Assembly (NCBI GenBank): GCA_043769645.1
Contig: JAYVJC010000047.1
Coordinates: 1 to 36,377, forward strand
Length of the DNA stretch: 36,377 nt
DNA from: JAYUDN01 sp043769645
Lineage (GTDB): Bacteria > Patescibacteriota > Gracilibacteria > BD1-5 > UBA2023
Reading direction: 5' to 3'
Positions within the stretch are counted from its first letter, which is position 1, and every line of letters starts with the position of its first letter. Made by a program: the position numbers and the translations under genes. The notes beneath the pieces were generated by a model. That model was given only the letters and a program-made list of their open reading frames with translations, ran no database searches and had not been told where the DNA came from. Shown piece after piece: positions 7,362 to 15,317 of this stretch.

Positions 7362-10300
7362 ATGCCCTACGATCACCTCTCTATAGAAAAAAAATGGCAA
7401 AAGTTCTGGGAAGAGCATAATGTATTCCATACAGAGAATCCATCTTCAGATTTGTCATTCTCGGAACGAGAATCTGTTCCCGAGAGTTCCTCGCAAAGCG
7501 AGGATGACAAAATTCAAGTAAAGCGTCCGAAGAAATATATCCTCGATATGTTTCCCTATCCATCGGGAGCAGGCCTTCATGTTGGCCATCCGAAGGGTTA
7601 TACAGCAACTGATATCGTCAGTCGATACTACCATGCAAAAGGATTCAATGTGCTTCATCCGATGGGATTCGATGCGTTCGGGCTTCCCGCTGAGAACTAT
7701 GCGGTAAAAACCGGAACCCATCCGAAGATTACGACCGAAGCCAATATTGCTACTTTTCTGGGTCAGATGAAGGCTCTCGGGTTTTCTTATGACTGGGATC
7801 GTATGGTTGATACGACCGATCCAGAGTACTATAAGTGGACGCAGTGGATATTTACTCAACTCTTTAAACGCGGACTTGCCTACGAAGCCGAAATGCCCGT
7901 GAACTGGTGTCCCGCACTGAAGGTCGTCCTCGCGAATGAAGAAGTGATTGATGGGAAGAGTGAGATCGGGGGACATCCCGTCGAGAAGAAACTGCTTCGT
8001 CAGTGGGTACTTCGGATTACCGAGTATGCGGATCGACTCATTACCGATCTCGATGGTCTCGACTGGCCTGAAGGGATCAAGGAAATGCAACGGAACTGGA
8101 TCGGCAAAAGCGAAGGGTGTGAGTTCCAGATGATGAAATCGGTAATTTACCCTTGAGAAAAGGGGGAGGGGGGATTTAGTTTCCGACCTACAGCTCTGAT
8201 CCTGCATGGTTGGGAAGGGAAGGCTGAGAGTAACTGGTTTCCTTCTCTGAAAATATCGCTTGAACAGATAGGATACCATGTCATCGTTCCCGATCTTCCG
8301 AATTCAGATAGTCCAGATATGGTTGAACAACTGGATTTTCTTAAGCAATTCACTTCCGAGCTAGATGGAAATTCCCTCATAATCGGTCATTCACTCGGAG
8401 GACAGCTTGCTGCGAAATACATCGAAAATCTTGATACGAAGGTGAAAGCACTCATTCTAGTCGCACCCACCTATCATGGAGTCGCTCACTATATGGGAAT
8501 TGACTCAAATGGTGATATCACTAAAAACCAACAAGCATTCGCTATCTATACGGCAAATGAGATAGATTTCGAAGCTATTAGCCATCATACGAGCGAGGTA
8601 TTTCTCCATATCTCGAAAGATGATCCATATATCGGATTCGACGAAGTTAAGAAGTACTACAAAAGCTTCTCGAATATCCAAATCCATGAATATGAGAAAA
8701 AGGGACATTTCAATACTTCAGACGGAATTACTTACTTTCCAGAAATCCTTGAGGATATTACCGAATCGATCCGTGTGTATACTACTCGTGTCGATACGGT
8801 CTACGGGATGACCTATGCGGTTCTCGCTCCTGATCACCCGAGTGTAGAAGATTTTATCGCTGAAGAACATCGAAAAGAGTGTGAAGAGTATATAAAAAAT
8901 ACCAAAGCCAAAACGGACCTCGACCGGACGAATGAGGGAAAAGAGAAAACTGGAGTATTTACGGGTTCCTATGTGGTCAATCCGTATAACGGTGAATCCG
9001 TTCCACTCTGGATCGCGGACTATGTTCTCGGAAGTTATGGGACCGGTGCGGTGATGGCTGTTCCCGCTCATGATGAACGAGATTTTGAGTTTGCAAAGAA
9101 GTATAAAGAGGAGGGTATAAAAATAAAATGTTCCATTTTAACTACTTGAAGTCGATCAGATAGATTTCTTCAGTATGTTAATGAGTGAAAATATAATGAG
9201 GCATATTCAATAGATTGGAATAATGATTTTTGAAATGACTGAACACTCTGGAACTCTTGAGAATATTCAGGTATTTCTTCTATTGAGGCTCGCAAGATCC
9301 TTTCGGAAAAAGCCGAGAAGGAGTGATTTGGTCATAAGAAAGTCAACTATAAGCTCCGTGACTGGCTTTTTTCCCGCCAGCGTTACTGGGGAGAGCCGAT
9401 TCCACTGATTCATATTTCCTATGAAGATTATATGAGATTGCCAAGAATAGAGAAGATGAAGGATGCGAAGATGGGAGAGGCTTCTGTATTGGTTTCGTCA
9501 TCCTGAGTGAAATGGAATGAAACGAAGGATCCAGAATTCCTGGATGCTTCGCAAGATCAGCATGACGAATCAGGTGAATATCTCGTTATTGATGGAAAGG
9601 TATTTTCGAAAGTATATGAAGGACTCACTGGGAAACTCCTCATCGATTCTCGCCTTCCGCTCCTTCTTCCCGAAGTCGAGAAGTATGAGCCATCAGGTGA
9701 TGGACAGTCTCCCCTCGCGACCGTTCCTGATTGGGTGAATGTGAAGCTTGCGTCTAATCTCAGCTGAAAGCTTGAGACCAATACGATGCCTCAGTGGTGA
9801 GGAAGTTGCTGGTACTATCTCAGGTATATGGATGCGAAAAATCCGGAAGCCCTCGCGAGCCAAGACGCCATGTACTACTGGCAGAATGTCGATGAGTATG
9901 TCGGTGGGGCTGAACATGCGGTCCTCCACCTCCTCTATGCGAGATTTTGGCATAAGGTGTTGTTCGATATCGGAGTAGTTCCCACCCTTGAGCCATTTCA
10001 GAAGCTGACCAATGTAGGGATGATCCTCGCATATGCGTACGAACGAAGCGATGGTGGACTCGTCGCGGTCGATCTCGTCGAGGAACGGGATGGGAAATTT
10101 TTCGAAACAGAGACGGGAAAAGAGGTGAAACAGGTCGTCGCGAAGATGAGTAAATCCCTCAAAAATGTCGTCAATCCGAATGATATCGTAATTCAGTATG
10201 GTGCTGATACACTACGACTCTATGAGATGAGTATGTCAGCATTTACGGACACAGCCCCTTGGAATCAAGAGGCGATTATCGGTGTGAGGCGATTCCTCGA

Positions 10301-10886
10301 TAAGGCGTATGCTACCTTCTTAGCAACAGATAGCAGACAGCAGATAGCAGATAGTGGGGACAAAGACATGAAGAAAATGAAACTTCTCCATAAAACCGTG
10401 AAAAAAGTCGGGGAAGATATCGTTGATTATAAGTTCAATACTGCTATTTCTGCTCTTATGATTCTCCTGAATGAAGGTGTTCCTACGGATCAGGAATTCG
10501 CTCTCGAGTGGAAAGAGAAATTTTCCATCCTCCTCCACCCATTTGCACCGCATATGGCGGAGGAACTCTATCAGTTGAGAGTTGAGAGTTGAGTGTTTCC
10601 TGTTTTGAAAACTGAAAACTGAAAACTGAAAACTGAAAACAGCATATACTTCGCTCCGTGGCCTGAGTATGACGACTTCATGCTTATCGATGATGAGGTG
10701 ACGATTGCCATCCAGGTCAATGGAAAACTTCGTGGTACGCTCACGTGTCTCAATGGCGTGATGCAGGAAGAGGTCTCATCACTCGCTATGGAAAATCCCG
10801 ATATCGCGAAGTGGATCTTAGGCAAGATCCTTGTGAAGGAGATATTCATCCCGAACAAGATGCTCAGTATTGTAGTGAAGGATTAA
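7362..10886 (+). CDS. leuS: Leucyl-tRNA synthetase with inserted alpha/beta-hydrolase domain and repeat-encoded inserts
   Basis: 1174 aa, about 300 more than a usual bacterial LeuRS; one open frame through many TGA=Gly codons to TAA 10884. Catalytic signatures are intact: PYPSGAGLHVGH (HIGH) and AKMSKSLKN (KMSKS). The CP1 editing domain is present: YTTRVDTVYGMTYAVLAP and MAVPAHDERDFEF. Charging Leu onto tRNA-Leu and hydrolysing mischarged tRNA are therefore both plausible. Extras: a palindrome-encoded stretch at residues about 30-50; an RBBP9/YdeN-like hydrolase domain at about 268-468, inside CP1; a second palindrome-encoded stretch at about 712-735, within a larger insert before LPLLLPEVEKY; and heptamer-repeat residues near 1071-1093. 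The C-terminal domain ends LVKEIFIPNKMLSIVVKD. Start ATG 7362 gives the family's YDHLSIEKKWQKFW. Monocistronic between two terminators. Confidence 0.95.
7451..7511. repeat. Palindromic element inside leuS (copy 1)
   Basis: tttgtcattctcgg...cgaggatgacaaa: outer arms gtcattc/gatgac and inner arms ctcg/cgag. It resembles the intergenic copies at 12429-12786 and 35877-35939. In frame it encodes a Ser/Glu/Asp-rich stretch (about DLSFSERESVPESSSQSEDDK) between the LeuRS N-terminus and the catalytic PYPSG motif, where relatives have a short loop. Confidence 0.75.
9497..9566. repeat. Palindromic element inside leuS (copy 2)
   Basis: gtcatcctgagtg...aaggatccagaattcctggatgctt...agcatgac. The inner core ggatccagaattcctggat is nearly perfectly palindromic and the ends are gtcat / atgac. 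It is read in frame as a polar stretch (around KWNETKDPEFLDASQDQHD), between RYWGEPIPL and LPLLLPEVEKY of LeuRS. Confidence 0.65.
10574..10640. repeat. Heptamer tandem repeats within leuS
   Basis: Three units of gttgaga (10574-10593) and then five perfect units of tgaaaac (10606-10640). They encode RVESGVFPVLKTENGKLKTEN between the anticodon-binding domain (MAEELYQL) and the C-terminal domain (FAPWPEYDD). A related slip-type repeat of agatagc/cagacagc lies at 10321-10356. Confidence 0.85.
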
Positions 10887-10898
10887 CCATAGTATTAC

Positions 10899-10929
10899 AA
10901 AAAATCTCAGCATGTCTGAGGTTTTTTTA
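10899..10929 (+). terminator. Rho-independent terminator after leuS
   Basis: Stem aatctcag-catgt-ctgaggtt with T7 run, 13 nt after the leuS stop. Confidence 0.88.
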
Positions 10930-10960
10930 TTGACAAAATATATTAATTTATTACTAATAT
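10930..10960 (+). promoter_or_regulatory. Promoter following the leuS terminator
   Basis: TTGACA (10930-10935) and TAATAT (10955-10960) with a 19-nt spacer; a TACTAA at 10952 is an alternative. An ATG follows at once at 10961, but its frame closes at TAG after 8 codons. Confidence 0.5.
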
Positions 10961-11118
10961 ATGGCATTTTATAATAATCTACGATAGAAGAATGAGAATG
11001 GAAGATCGATCTCGAAAATCAACCAAAATGGTACAGAGAGTGATGAATTCAATATGGTGGGGAGAGATTATCACTGGAGGATATCAGAGCAGGTACGAGA
11101 CTCAGGACTCAAGAAGTG

Positions 11119-11733
11119 ATGACTCTTTCAGAATTCTCAGAGGCAGGCAGATATATCAGTCTTCCAGTGAGAGATCCTTCCCAATTCCGTATTACAAATG
11201 ATAGAGTAATTCTCCATTTTTCGAAGCGATGACACTTCTGGAAGGAAATAGGGTCGCTGGATCCATCAGAGGATAGCTGAAATTTTCGACATACTCTTCT
11301 TAGGGAACTCGTAATCATACTGAAGTGATGAGCTGACGAATTCACGACTGAGTTTTTTTCAGTGAACCAAATGCATCGGATCGTCCTGCGATGTGCCAAT
11401 GATCCGAGAAAACGAGCATTCATAGAGGAAAATAAATCTCGTGCCCTTCAGTTTATCGAAAAAATAGGAAGATGACAAAGTCGAGTGACAGCACTCGAGA
11501 GCACTGATCAGTTACCTACTTCCCAAGAACGAATATCAATGATGCAGATAGAAACCGAAGCAAAAGCTTTCTATGATGAGTGTGCCAATGTATTTCGATT
11601 CAAGCCAATCGATGCCGCTGTCATTTCAACGCTTTCGTGGGACTGGAAGAATCCCTATACTCGAAGATGATTCCAGTATTCATGTTGGTGTGGGGTGATT
11701 ATCTCTACTCTTTTCTGACTTATCCGAATTTAA
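11119..11733 (+). CDS. Hypothetical protein, start unresolved
   Basis: 204 aa from ATG 11119, through several TGA=Gly, to TAA 11731. The same frame stays open upstream to about 10979 and reads sensibly there (ERLSLEDIRAGTRLRTQE), but it has no ATG, GTG or TTG before GTG 11116. The true start could therefore be a non-standard codon, or the short ATG frame at 10961 (MAFYNNLR, then TAG) may be joined to it by an indel. Visible stretches: SEAGRYISLPVRDPSQFRI, LHFSKRGHFWKEIG, VNQMHRIVLRCANDPRKRAFIE. I recognise no family; no membrane segment. Confidence 0.55.
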
Positions 11734-11757
11734 TCTCCTCTTGCATACAGGAGATTT
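11732..11757 (+). terminator. Rho-independent terminator overlapping the stop of the preceding gene
   Basis: Stem aatctcct / aggagatt with an 8-10 nt loop and trailing T residues. It overlaps the TAA of the gene ending at 11733. Confidence 0.75.
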
Positions 11758-11763
11758 TATTTT

Positions 11764-12312
11764 ATGATGAAAAAATCCTCTTTGTCGAGGACAGTGGACG
11801 CAAGTCCAAATTCCGATTGGGGCAGTCCCCCTACGGTGCAACTTGGGTTTTTCCGCCCCCAGGCTAAGTTTCTAGGATTGTGTCAGAGATGGAGTACTTT
11901 CCCAATGAAGAAATCTCTCTTGGCCCTCACGGGTTTCGCCCTCGGCATGAACCAAGGTGCTGCTGCGCTGACCATGGCCGACACCTGCCGCCGTGAGCGC
12001 GACGAGCAAGGCGCACACGTCAAGAAGGCCGGCTGCATGATCGAAGCCCCGGGCGCCAGCGGCACCATCAGCCAAGGCACCGCCAAGAAGGCCGCTCCGG
12101 CCAAGAAGCACGCCGAAATGGGCGAAGGCGCGCAAGGCTACAAGGCGACGACCGCGGTGACGATGACCGACGACACCACTTCGGCTGGCACGGGCCTGCT
12201 GCAGTGATCGTCGCGTGATGGAGGGGAAGGCTGTTATGTGCGGGTATTGAAACCTTCACAAGCAGACCTTCCCCCTCCTCAATACAAAAACAAATTACAA
12301 GAGTGACGTTAG
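11764..12312 (+). CDS. Putative secreted protein in a GC-rich, foreign-looking segment
   Basis: Under table 25 the frame runs 182 codons from ATG 11764 to TAG 12310. A more natural reading is ATG 11905 to TGA 12205, 100 aa: a signal peptide (MKKSLLALTGFALG...GAAALTMA), then an Ala/Gly/Lys/Thr-rich tail with KKAAPAKKHAEMGEG. Within 11935-12207 the third codon positions are almost all G or C, and Gly is mostly GGC, unlike every neighbour. A TGA closes the good part, as in standard code; decoded as Gly it adds 35 odd residues. Probably a recent acquisition from a high-GC bacterium, or an assembly join. No family recognised. Confidence 0.4.
11785..11880 (+). other. Hairpin-rich leader ahead of the GC-rich ORF, possible structured RNA
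   Basis: Consecutive stems are visible: tggac-gcaa-gtcca (11811-11824 area, GNRA tetraloop), ggggcagtcccc, and cttggg...cccagg with outer aactt/aagtt arms. A simple coding leader would not need this density of paired GC boxes. I compared it from memory with the GEMM, cobalamin, SAH and RNase P motifs and found no match. Confidence 0.35.
11930..12240. other. GC-rich island
   Basis: About 300 nt that look roughly two-thirds G+C by eye, against about 43% around it. The right edge is a 12-14 bp imperfect inverted repeat (gaggggaaggctg near 12221 and cagaccttccccctc near 12263-12277). No transposase or direct repeats seen at the edges. Confidence 0.6.
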
Positions 12313-12326
12313 ATGATTTTGTATGA

Positions 12327-12413
12327 CTCTTCGGAGTTCGTATTAATCCATGTGACGATCCTCCTGGCACAGACCTTTGTGCTTTCAGCGAGTCCCTCGG
12401 GGCCCGCTTTTTT
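12327..12413 (+). terminator. Hairpin series ending in a rho-independent terminator
   Basis: gactc-ttcg-gagtt (UUCG loop, about 12328-12343), gcaca-gaccttt-gtgc (12367-12382) and a GC stem agcgagtccc / ggggcccgct followed by T6 (12387-12413). It ends whatever is transcribed across the GC-rich segment. The first two hairpins could belong to a small RNA. Confidence 0.6.
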
Positions 12414-12428
12414 AATGTTTGTTTTTGT

Positions 12429-12786
12429 ATGTCATCCTCGCTCGCGAGGATCTCTCCAAAAGGATACATATACTCTTGGCGGAGAATGACACAAAAAATG
12501 GACAGATTCTTCTTCCGAAAGTGACAAAAAATGGACAGATTCTCGTTCCGAGATGACAAAATCGAGGCTTTTTTATTTGTACTACCCTCGACTTTTTGTG
12601 TCATCCTCGCTCGCGAGGATCTCTCGAGAGGATGCAGCTTCTCCTCACGGAGAATGACAAAAAAAGACCGAGAATTAAAAAATGGAGTTTTCTTATTTGT
12701 ATTACCCTCGACTTATTTTTGTGTCATCCTCACTCGCAAGTATTCTTCGAGAAAGGGACAGATTCTCGCTTTGTAAGAATGACAAA
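12429..12786. repeat. Cluster of palindromic intergenic repeats
   Basis: Three long copies begin tgtcatcctcgctcgcgagg (12429-12492, 12597-12661) or the decayed tgtcatcctcactcgcaag (12719-12786), and each ends in agaatgacaaaa. Two half copies with aaaatggacagattct lie at about 12496-12560. The second and third full copies are about 122 nt apart, and the spacer (accctcgactt...) is repeated too, so this is a tandem array of a palindromic unit. No credible ORF within. Confidence 0.8.
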
Positions 12787-12813
12787 AAAGACGAGGGGGG
12801 GAGCAAAGGTGGA

Positions 12814-13812
12814 CTATTTTATCCACCCATTCACGATATCCTCCAGGATTTTCCCGAGTTTCATCGGATCATGGCGGACGTAGTCGTCATCATTGACGAT
12901 ATCTCGCTCGATAATCTTGTAGGATTTCCCGAGAAATAGGTTCGCATCTTTGATTTTGAGAGGTTTTTTGTTTTCCTCGGTTTTATACTTGGTGACGATG
13001 TCCTCAGAAATATGCCCGTTGTTTACTATGACGTAGTCGAGTTTGCCTGGATCGATATATTTCTCGATCGTATCGATGAAGTCGATGACTTCCATATTGG
13101 TCGTCTCACCCCGCTTGGTCATCGCATTGCATACATAGATGAGCTCTGCACTCGTCGCATGGAGCACTTCTCTCATACCGACTGATAGGAGGTTCGGGAC
13201 TATACTTGTGTAGAGATCTCCGGGTCCGATGATGACATAGTCCGCATTCATGATAGCTTCTCGAGCCCGAGGATTGAGAGTTCCAGGATTCCCATCGAGC
13301 CAGGCATCGACGATGTTCTGATCGAGGTTGTGCGCCCGTTCGAAGACATTTTTATCAGAGACATCGATATTTTTCTCACCGACGACGACCGCCCCATCTT
13401 CGAATCGTACAGCGAGGTTCACATCCTCGAGGGTTACAGGGATGACACGCCCCTTCACATCGAACATCTCACACATGACATCGACGGCTTTCTGGAAATC
13501 TCCCCCACAGATATCGACGAGCGCCGTGAGGAGGACATTTCCGATCTTATTTCCACCGATGACGCCTTCTTCATCGAACTTGTATTCGAAAAGCTTTCGT
13601 ACCATTTCGGTATTTTTGGCGAGGGCCGCGATCGCACGACGCATATCTCCTGGTGGGAGTATCCCATATTTATCACGGATAGAACCAGTCGTCCCTCCGT
13701 TGTCGGCGACTGAGATAATCGCAGAAATATTGAAGTCAAGATTGCGTTTGAGTCCGTAGAGAACATTGAAGGTTCCAGCGCCTCCACCGATAGCTGTGAT
13801 ATTGATCGTCAT
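12814..13812 (-). CDS. yvcK: YvcK/CofD-like protein (gluconeogenesis factor family)
   Basis: 332 aa, normal family length, stop TAG. Nucleotide-sugar-binding Rossmann-like signatures: AIGGGAGTFNVLYGL at the start, VADNGGTTGSIRDKYGILPPGDMRR, IIGPGDLYTS, and VCNAMTKRGETTN. In Firmicutes YvcK binds UDP-GlcNAc and supports cell-wall synthesis on gluconeogenic carbon; the role here is by family only. About 30 Gly occur and none is encoded by TGA, unusual for this window. Upstream of its start is a T/G simple repeat (13815-13848). Confidence 0.93.
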   Translation of the reverse strand: MTINITAIGGGAGTFNVLYGLKRNLDFNISAIISVADNGGTTGSIRDKYGILPPGDMRRAIAALAKNTEMVRKLFEYKFDEEGVIGGNKIGNVLLTALVDICGGDFQKAVDVMCEMFDVKGRVIPVTLEDVNLAVRFEDGAVVVGEKNIDVSDKNVFERAHNLDQNIVDAWLDGNPGTLNPRAREAIMNADYVIIGPGDLYTSIVPNLLSVGMREVLHATSAELIYVCNAMTKRGETTNMEVIDFIDTIEKYIDPGKLDYVIVNNGHISEDIVTKYKTEENKKPLKIKDANLFLGKSYKIIERDIVNDDDYVRHDPMKLGKILEDIVNGWIK

Positions 13813-13973
13813 AGTTTGGTTGGTTAGTTTGTTGGTTTTTTTGGTTGTGTTACGATCAACTAATAAACTCTTTTCTTTACTTCTTAGTCTACTGATAACA
13901 ACCCAATTTCCGCTTGCAAAATATGTATAAAACGTTAGGATTATAGTGTTTTTATTATTTAATCAAATTTTCT

Positions 13974-14852
13974 ATGACCCCATGATTTATCGTGTGACTG
14001 CTCATCGCCCTCGCGATCTTGATCCCGATGTTTATCCGCAAAATCAACCAGGGTGAGGTCGGACTTCGAGAGTTCCTCGGGAAATATACGGATACGGTTT
14101 CACCAGGGATTTTTTTCCTCTTTCCTGGGATTCAGACCATTCGTAAGATCGATGTTCGAGAACAAGTCGTCACGGTTCCGGAGCAGCAGATTATCACAAA
14201 AGATAATGTGGGGATGGCCGTCGACGGAGTCATCTATGTCCAGATCATGGATCCGCAGCAAGCAACGTACAATATCAATAATGTCTTCATGGCAGTCGTA
14301 AATCTCGCTCAGACCAACCTTCGAAGTGTACTCGGGACGATGTCACTCGATGAGACACTGTCGAATCGTGAGACGATCAATGGCAAACTCCTCGAATCCC
14401 TCGACCGAGAAACAGGAAAATGGGGAATCAAGGTCCTCCGCGTCGAGATCAAGCGCCTCGATCCACCAGAAGATATCCAGAATGCCATGAGCAAGCAGAT
14501 GAAGGCAGAGCGAGAGAAACGAGCGGTGATCCTCGAAGCGGAAGCCTACAAACAGTCTCTCATTACCAAGTCAGAAGGAGATAAGCAGTCTCAGATTCTC
14601 CAGTCTGAAGGGGCCAAAGAATCTCAGCTCCTCAGAGCCCAGGGAGAAGCGAGTGCCATGGTTGCCGTTGCCGAAGCGAAAGCGAAAGCCCTCGAACTCG
14701 AAGCAAATGCAGCCGTTTCATTTTTTAAGTGAGCGGCAGTCACGAAGGAACAACTCAAGGTGATCGAGTCAGCGCTCGGGCAAAATACGAAGTACATCCT
14801 TGATAGTGATATTCTCGCCGGGGTTTCGAAAATATTCGGAAGTTCGAAGTAG
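13974..14852 (+). CDS. SPFH/Band 7 (stomatin-like) membrane protein
   Basis: 292 aa. One N-terminal membrane anchor (GFIVGLLIALAILIPMF, with two TGA=Gly), then a Band 7 domain: QGEVGLREFLGKY, EQVVTVPEQQIITKDNV, VDGVIYVQI. A long Ala/Glu/Lys coiled coil (AEREKRAVILEAEAYKQ, SEGDKQSQILQSEGAKESQ, EAKAKALELEA) and a short C-terminal domain (KYILDSDILAGVSKIF) follow. Forms oligomeric membrane scaffolds and normally pairs with NfeD, which follows at 15318. Between them lies an unrelated four-helix-bundle gene. Confidence 0.93.
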
Positions 14853-14858
14853 CAAGTT

Positions 14859-14888
14859 AGTGAACAGTACACAGTACAGAGTGCGCAC
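14859..14888 (+). repeat. Left flanking inverted repeat of the four-helix gene
   Basis: agtgaacagtacacagtaca followed by gagtgcgcac. It resembles the reverse complement of the right copy at 15278-15298 (agtgcacagtgcacacagtgg) at about three-quarters of positions by eye. Confidence 0.5.
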
Positions 14889-14907
14889 AAAGGTGTAATT
14901 TACGTTT

Positions 14908-15264
14908 ATGGCATCCTACTTTCAAAACCTAGAAGTTTGGAAAAAGTCCTTCTCTCTTGCGAAGAATATGTATTTGTTTACAAAAGATTTTCCGAAAGAA
15001 GAACAATTCTCTCTTACGGAGCAGATGAGAAGAGCTTCTGTCTCCATAGTTTCGAACATTGCAGAATGAAGTGGAAGGTGAAGTAATCAAGAATACATAA
15101 GATTTCTTCATAAAGCAAAAGGTTCGGCGATGGAACTCGAAACTCAGCTCCTCCTTGCATGCGAGCTCTGATACCTTGACTCAGAAAGATTCGAAATACA
15201 ACAATCGATTCTAGATGAAATACTGAAAATGATATATTCTCTTATCAAGAAGCTAGAGTCATAA
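14908..15264 (+). CDS. Four-helix bundle protein (23S rRNA intervening-sequence protein family)
   Basis: 118 aa. Starts FQNLEVWKKSFSLAKNMY and contains the family hallmark SIVSNIAEGSGRGS, then ELETQLLLACELGYL. TGA supplies the Gly after IAE, which is conserved in the family. These proteins (PF05635) occur in 23S rRNA intervening sequences and as frequent solitary genes of unknown function, some related to Avd of diversity-generating retroelements. It is flanked by imperfect inverted repeats (14859-14888 and 15278-15298) and sits between the stomatin and nfeD genes. Confidence 0.93.
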
Positions 15265-15277
15265 AATTCAAAATTTC

Positions 15278-15298
15278 CACTGTGTGCACTGTGCACTA
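15278..15298 (-). repeat. Right flanking inverted repeat of the four-helix gene
   Basis: ccactgtgtgcactgtgcact, 14 nt after the four-helix stop; imperfect inverse of the left copy at 14859-14888. The two repeats bracket exactly one gene, as in a small non-autonomous cassette. Confidence 0.5.
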
Positions 15299-15317
15299 TA
15301 ATCTTAATCTTTTTCCT

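Noticed and set aside
7455..8279. Long minus-strand ORF across the leuS 5' part
   Set aside because: Antisense shadow with arginine/histidine-rich translation and no family; leuS occupies the region.
8319..9149. Separate hydrolase gene starting at ATG 8319
   Set aside because: It begins mid-domain, after LILHGWEG, and continues in frame into the LeuRS editing domain. With TGA=Gly there is one frame from 7362 to 10886.
7362..10886. leuS, groL, clpC and others as decayed pseudogenes broken by stops
   Set aside because: Only TGA interrupts them, never TAA or TAG, and the sites are family glycines; frames are otherwise intact.
11785..11880. GEMM, cobalamin, SAH riboswitch or RNase P RNA
   Set aside because: The required conserved cores are missing; only generic hairpins are seen, so it is reported as an unassigned structured region.
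12068..12604. Minus-strand ORF over the GC-rich island and repeats
   Set aside because: It runs through terminator and palindromic repeats and has no protein-like pattern; plus strand carries the codon bias.
12429..12786. CRISPR array
   Set aside because: Units are palindromic, of varying length, with spacers that are themselves repeated; no cas genes nearby.
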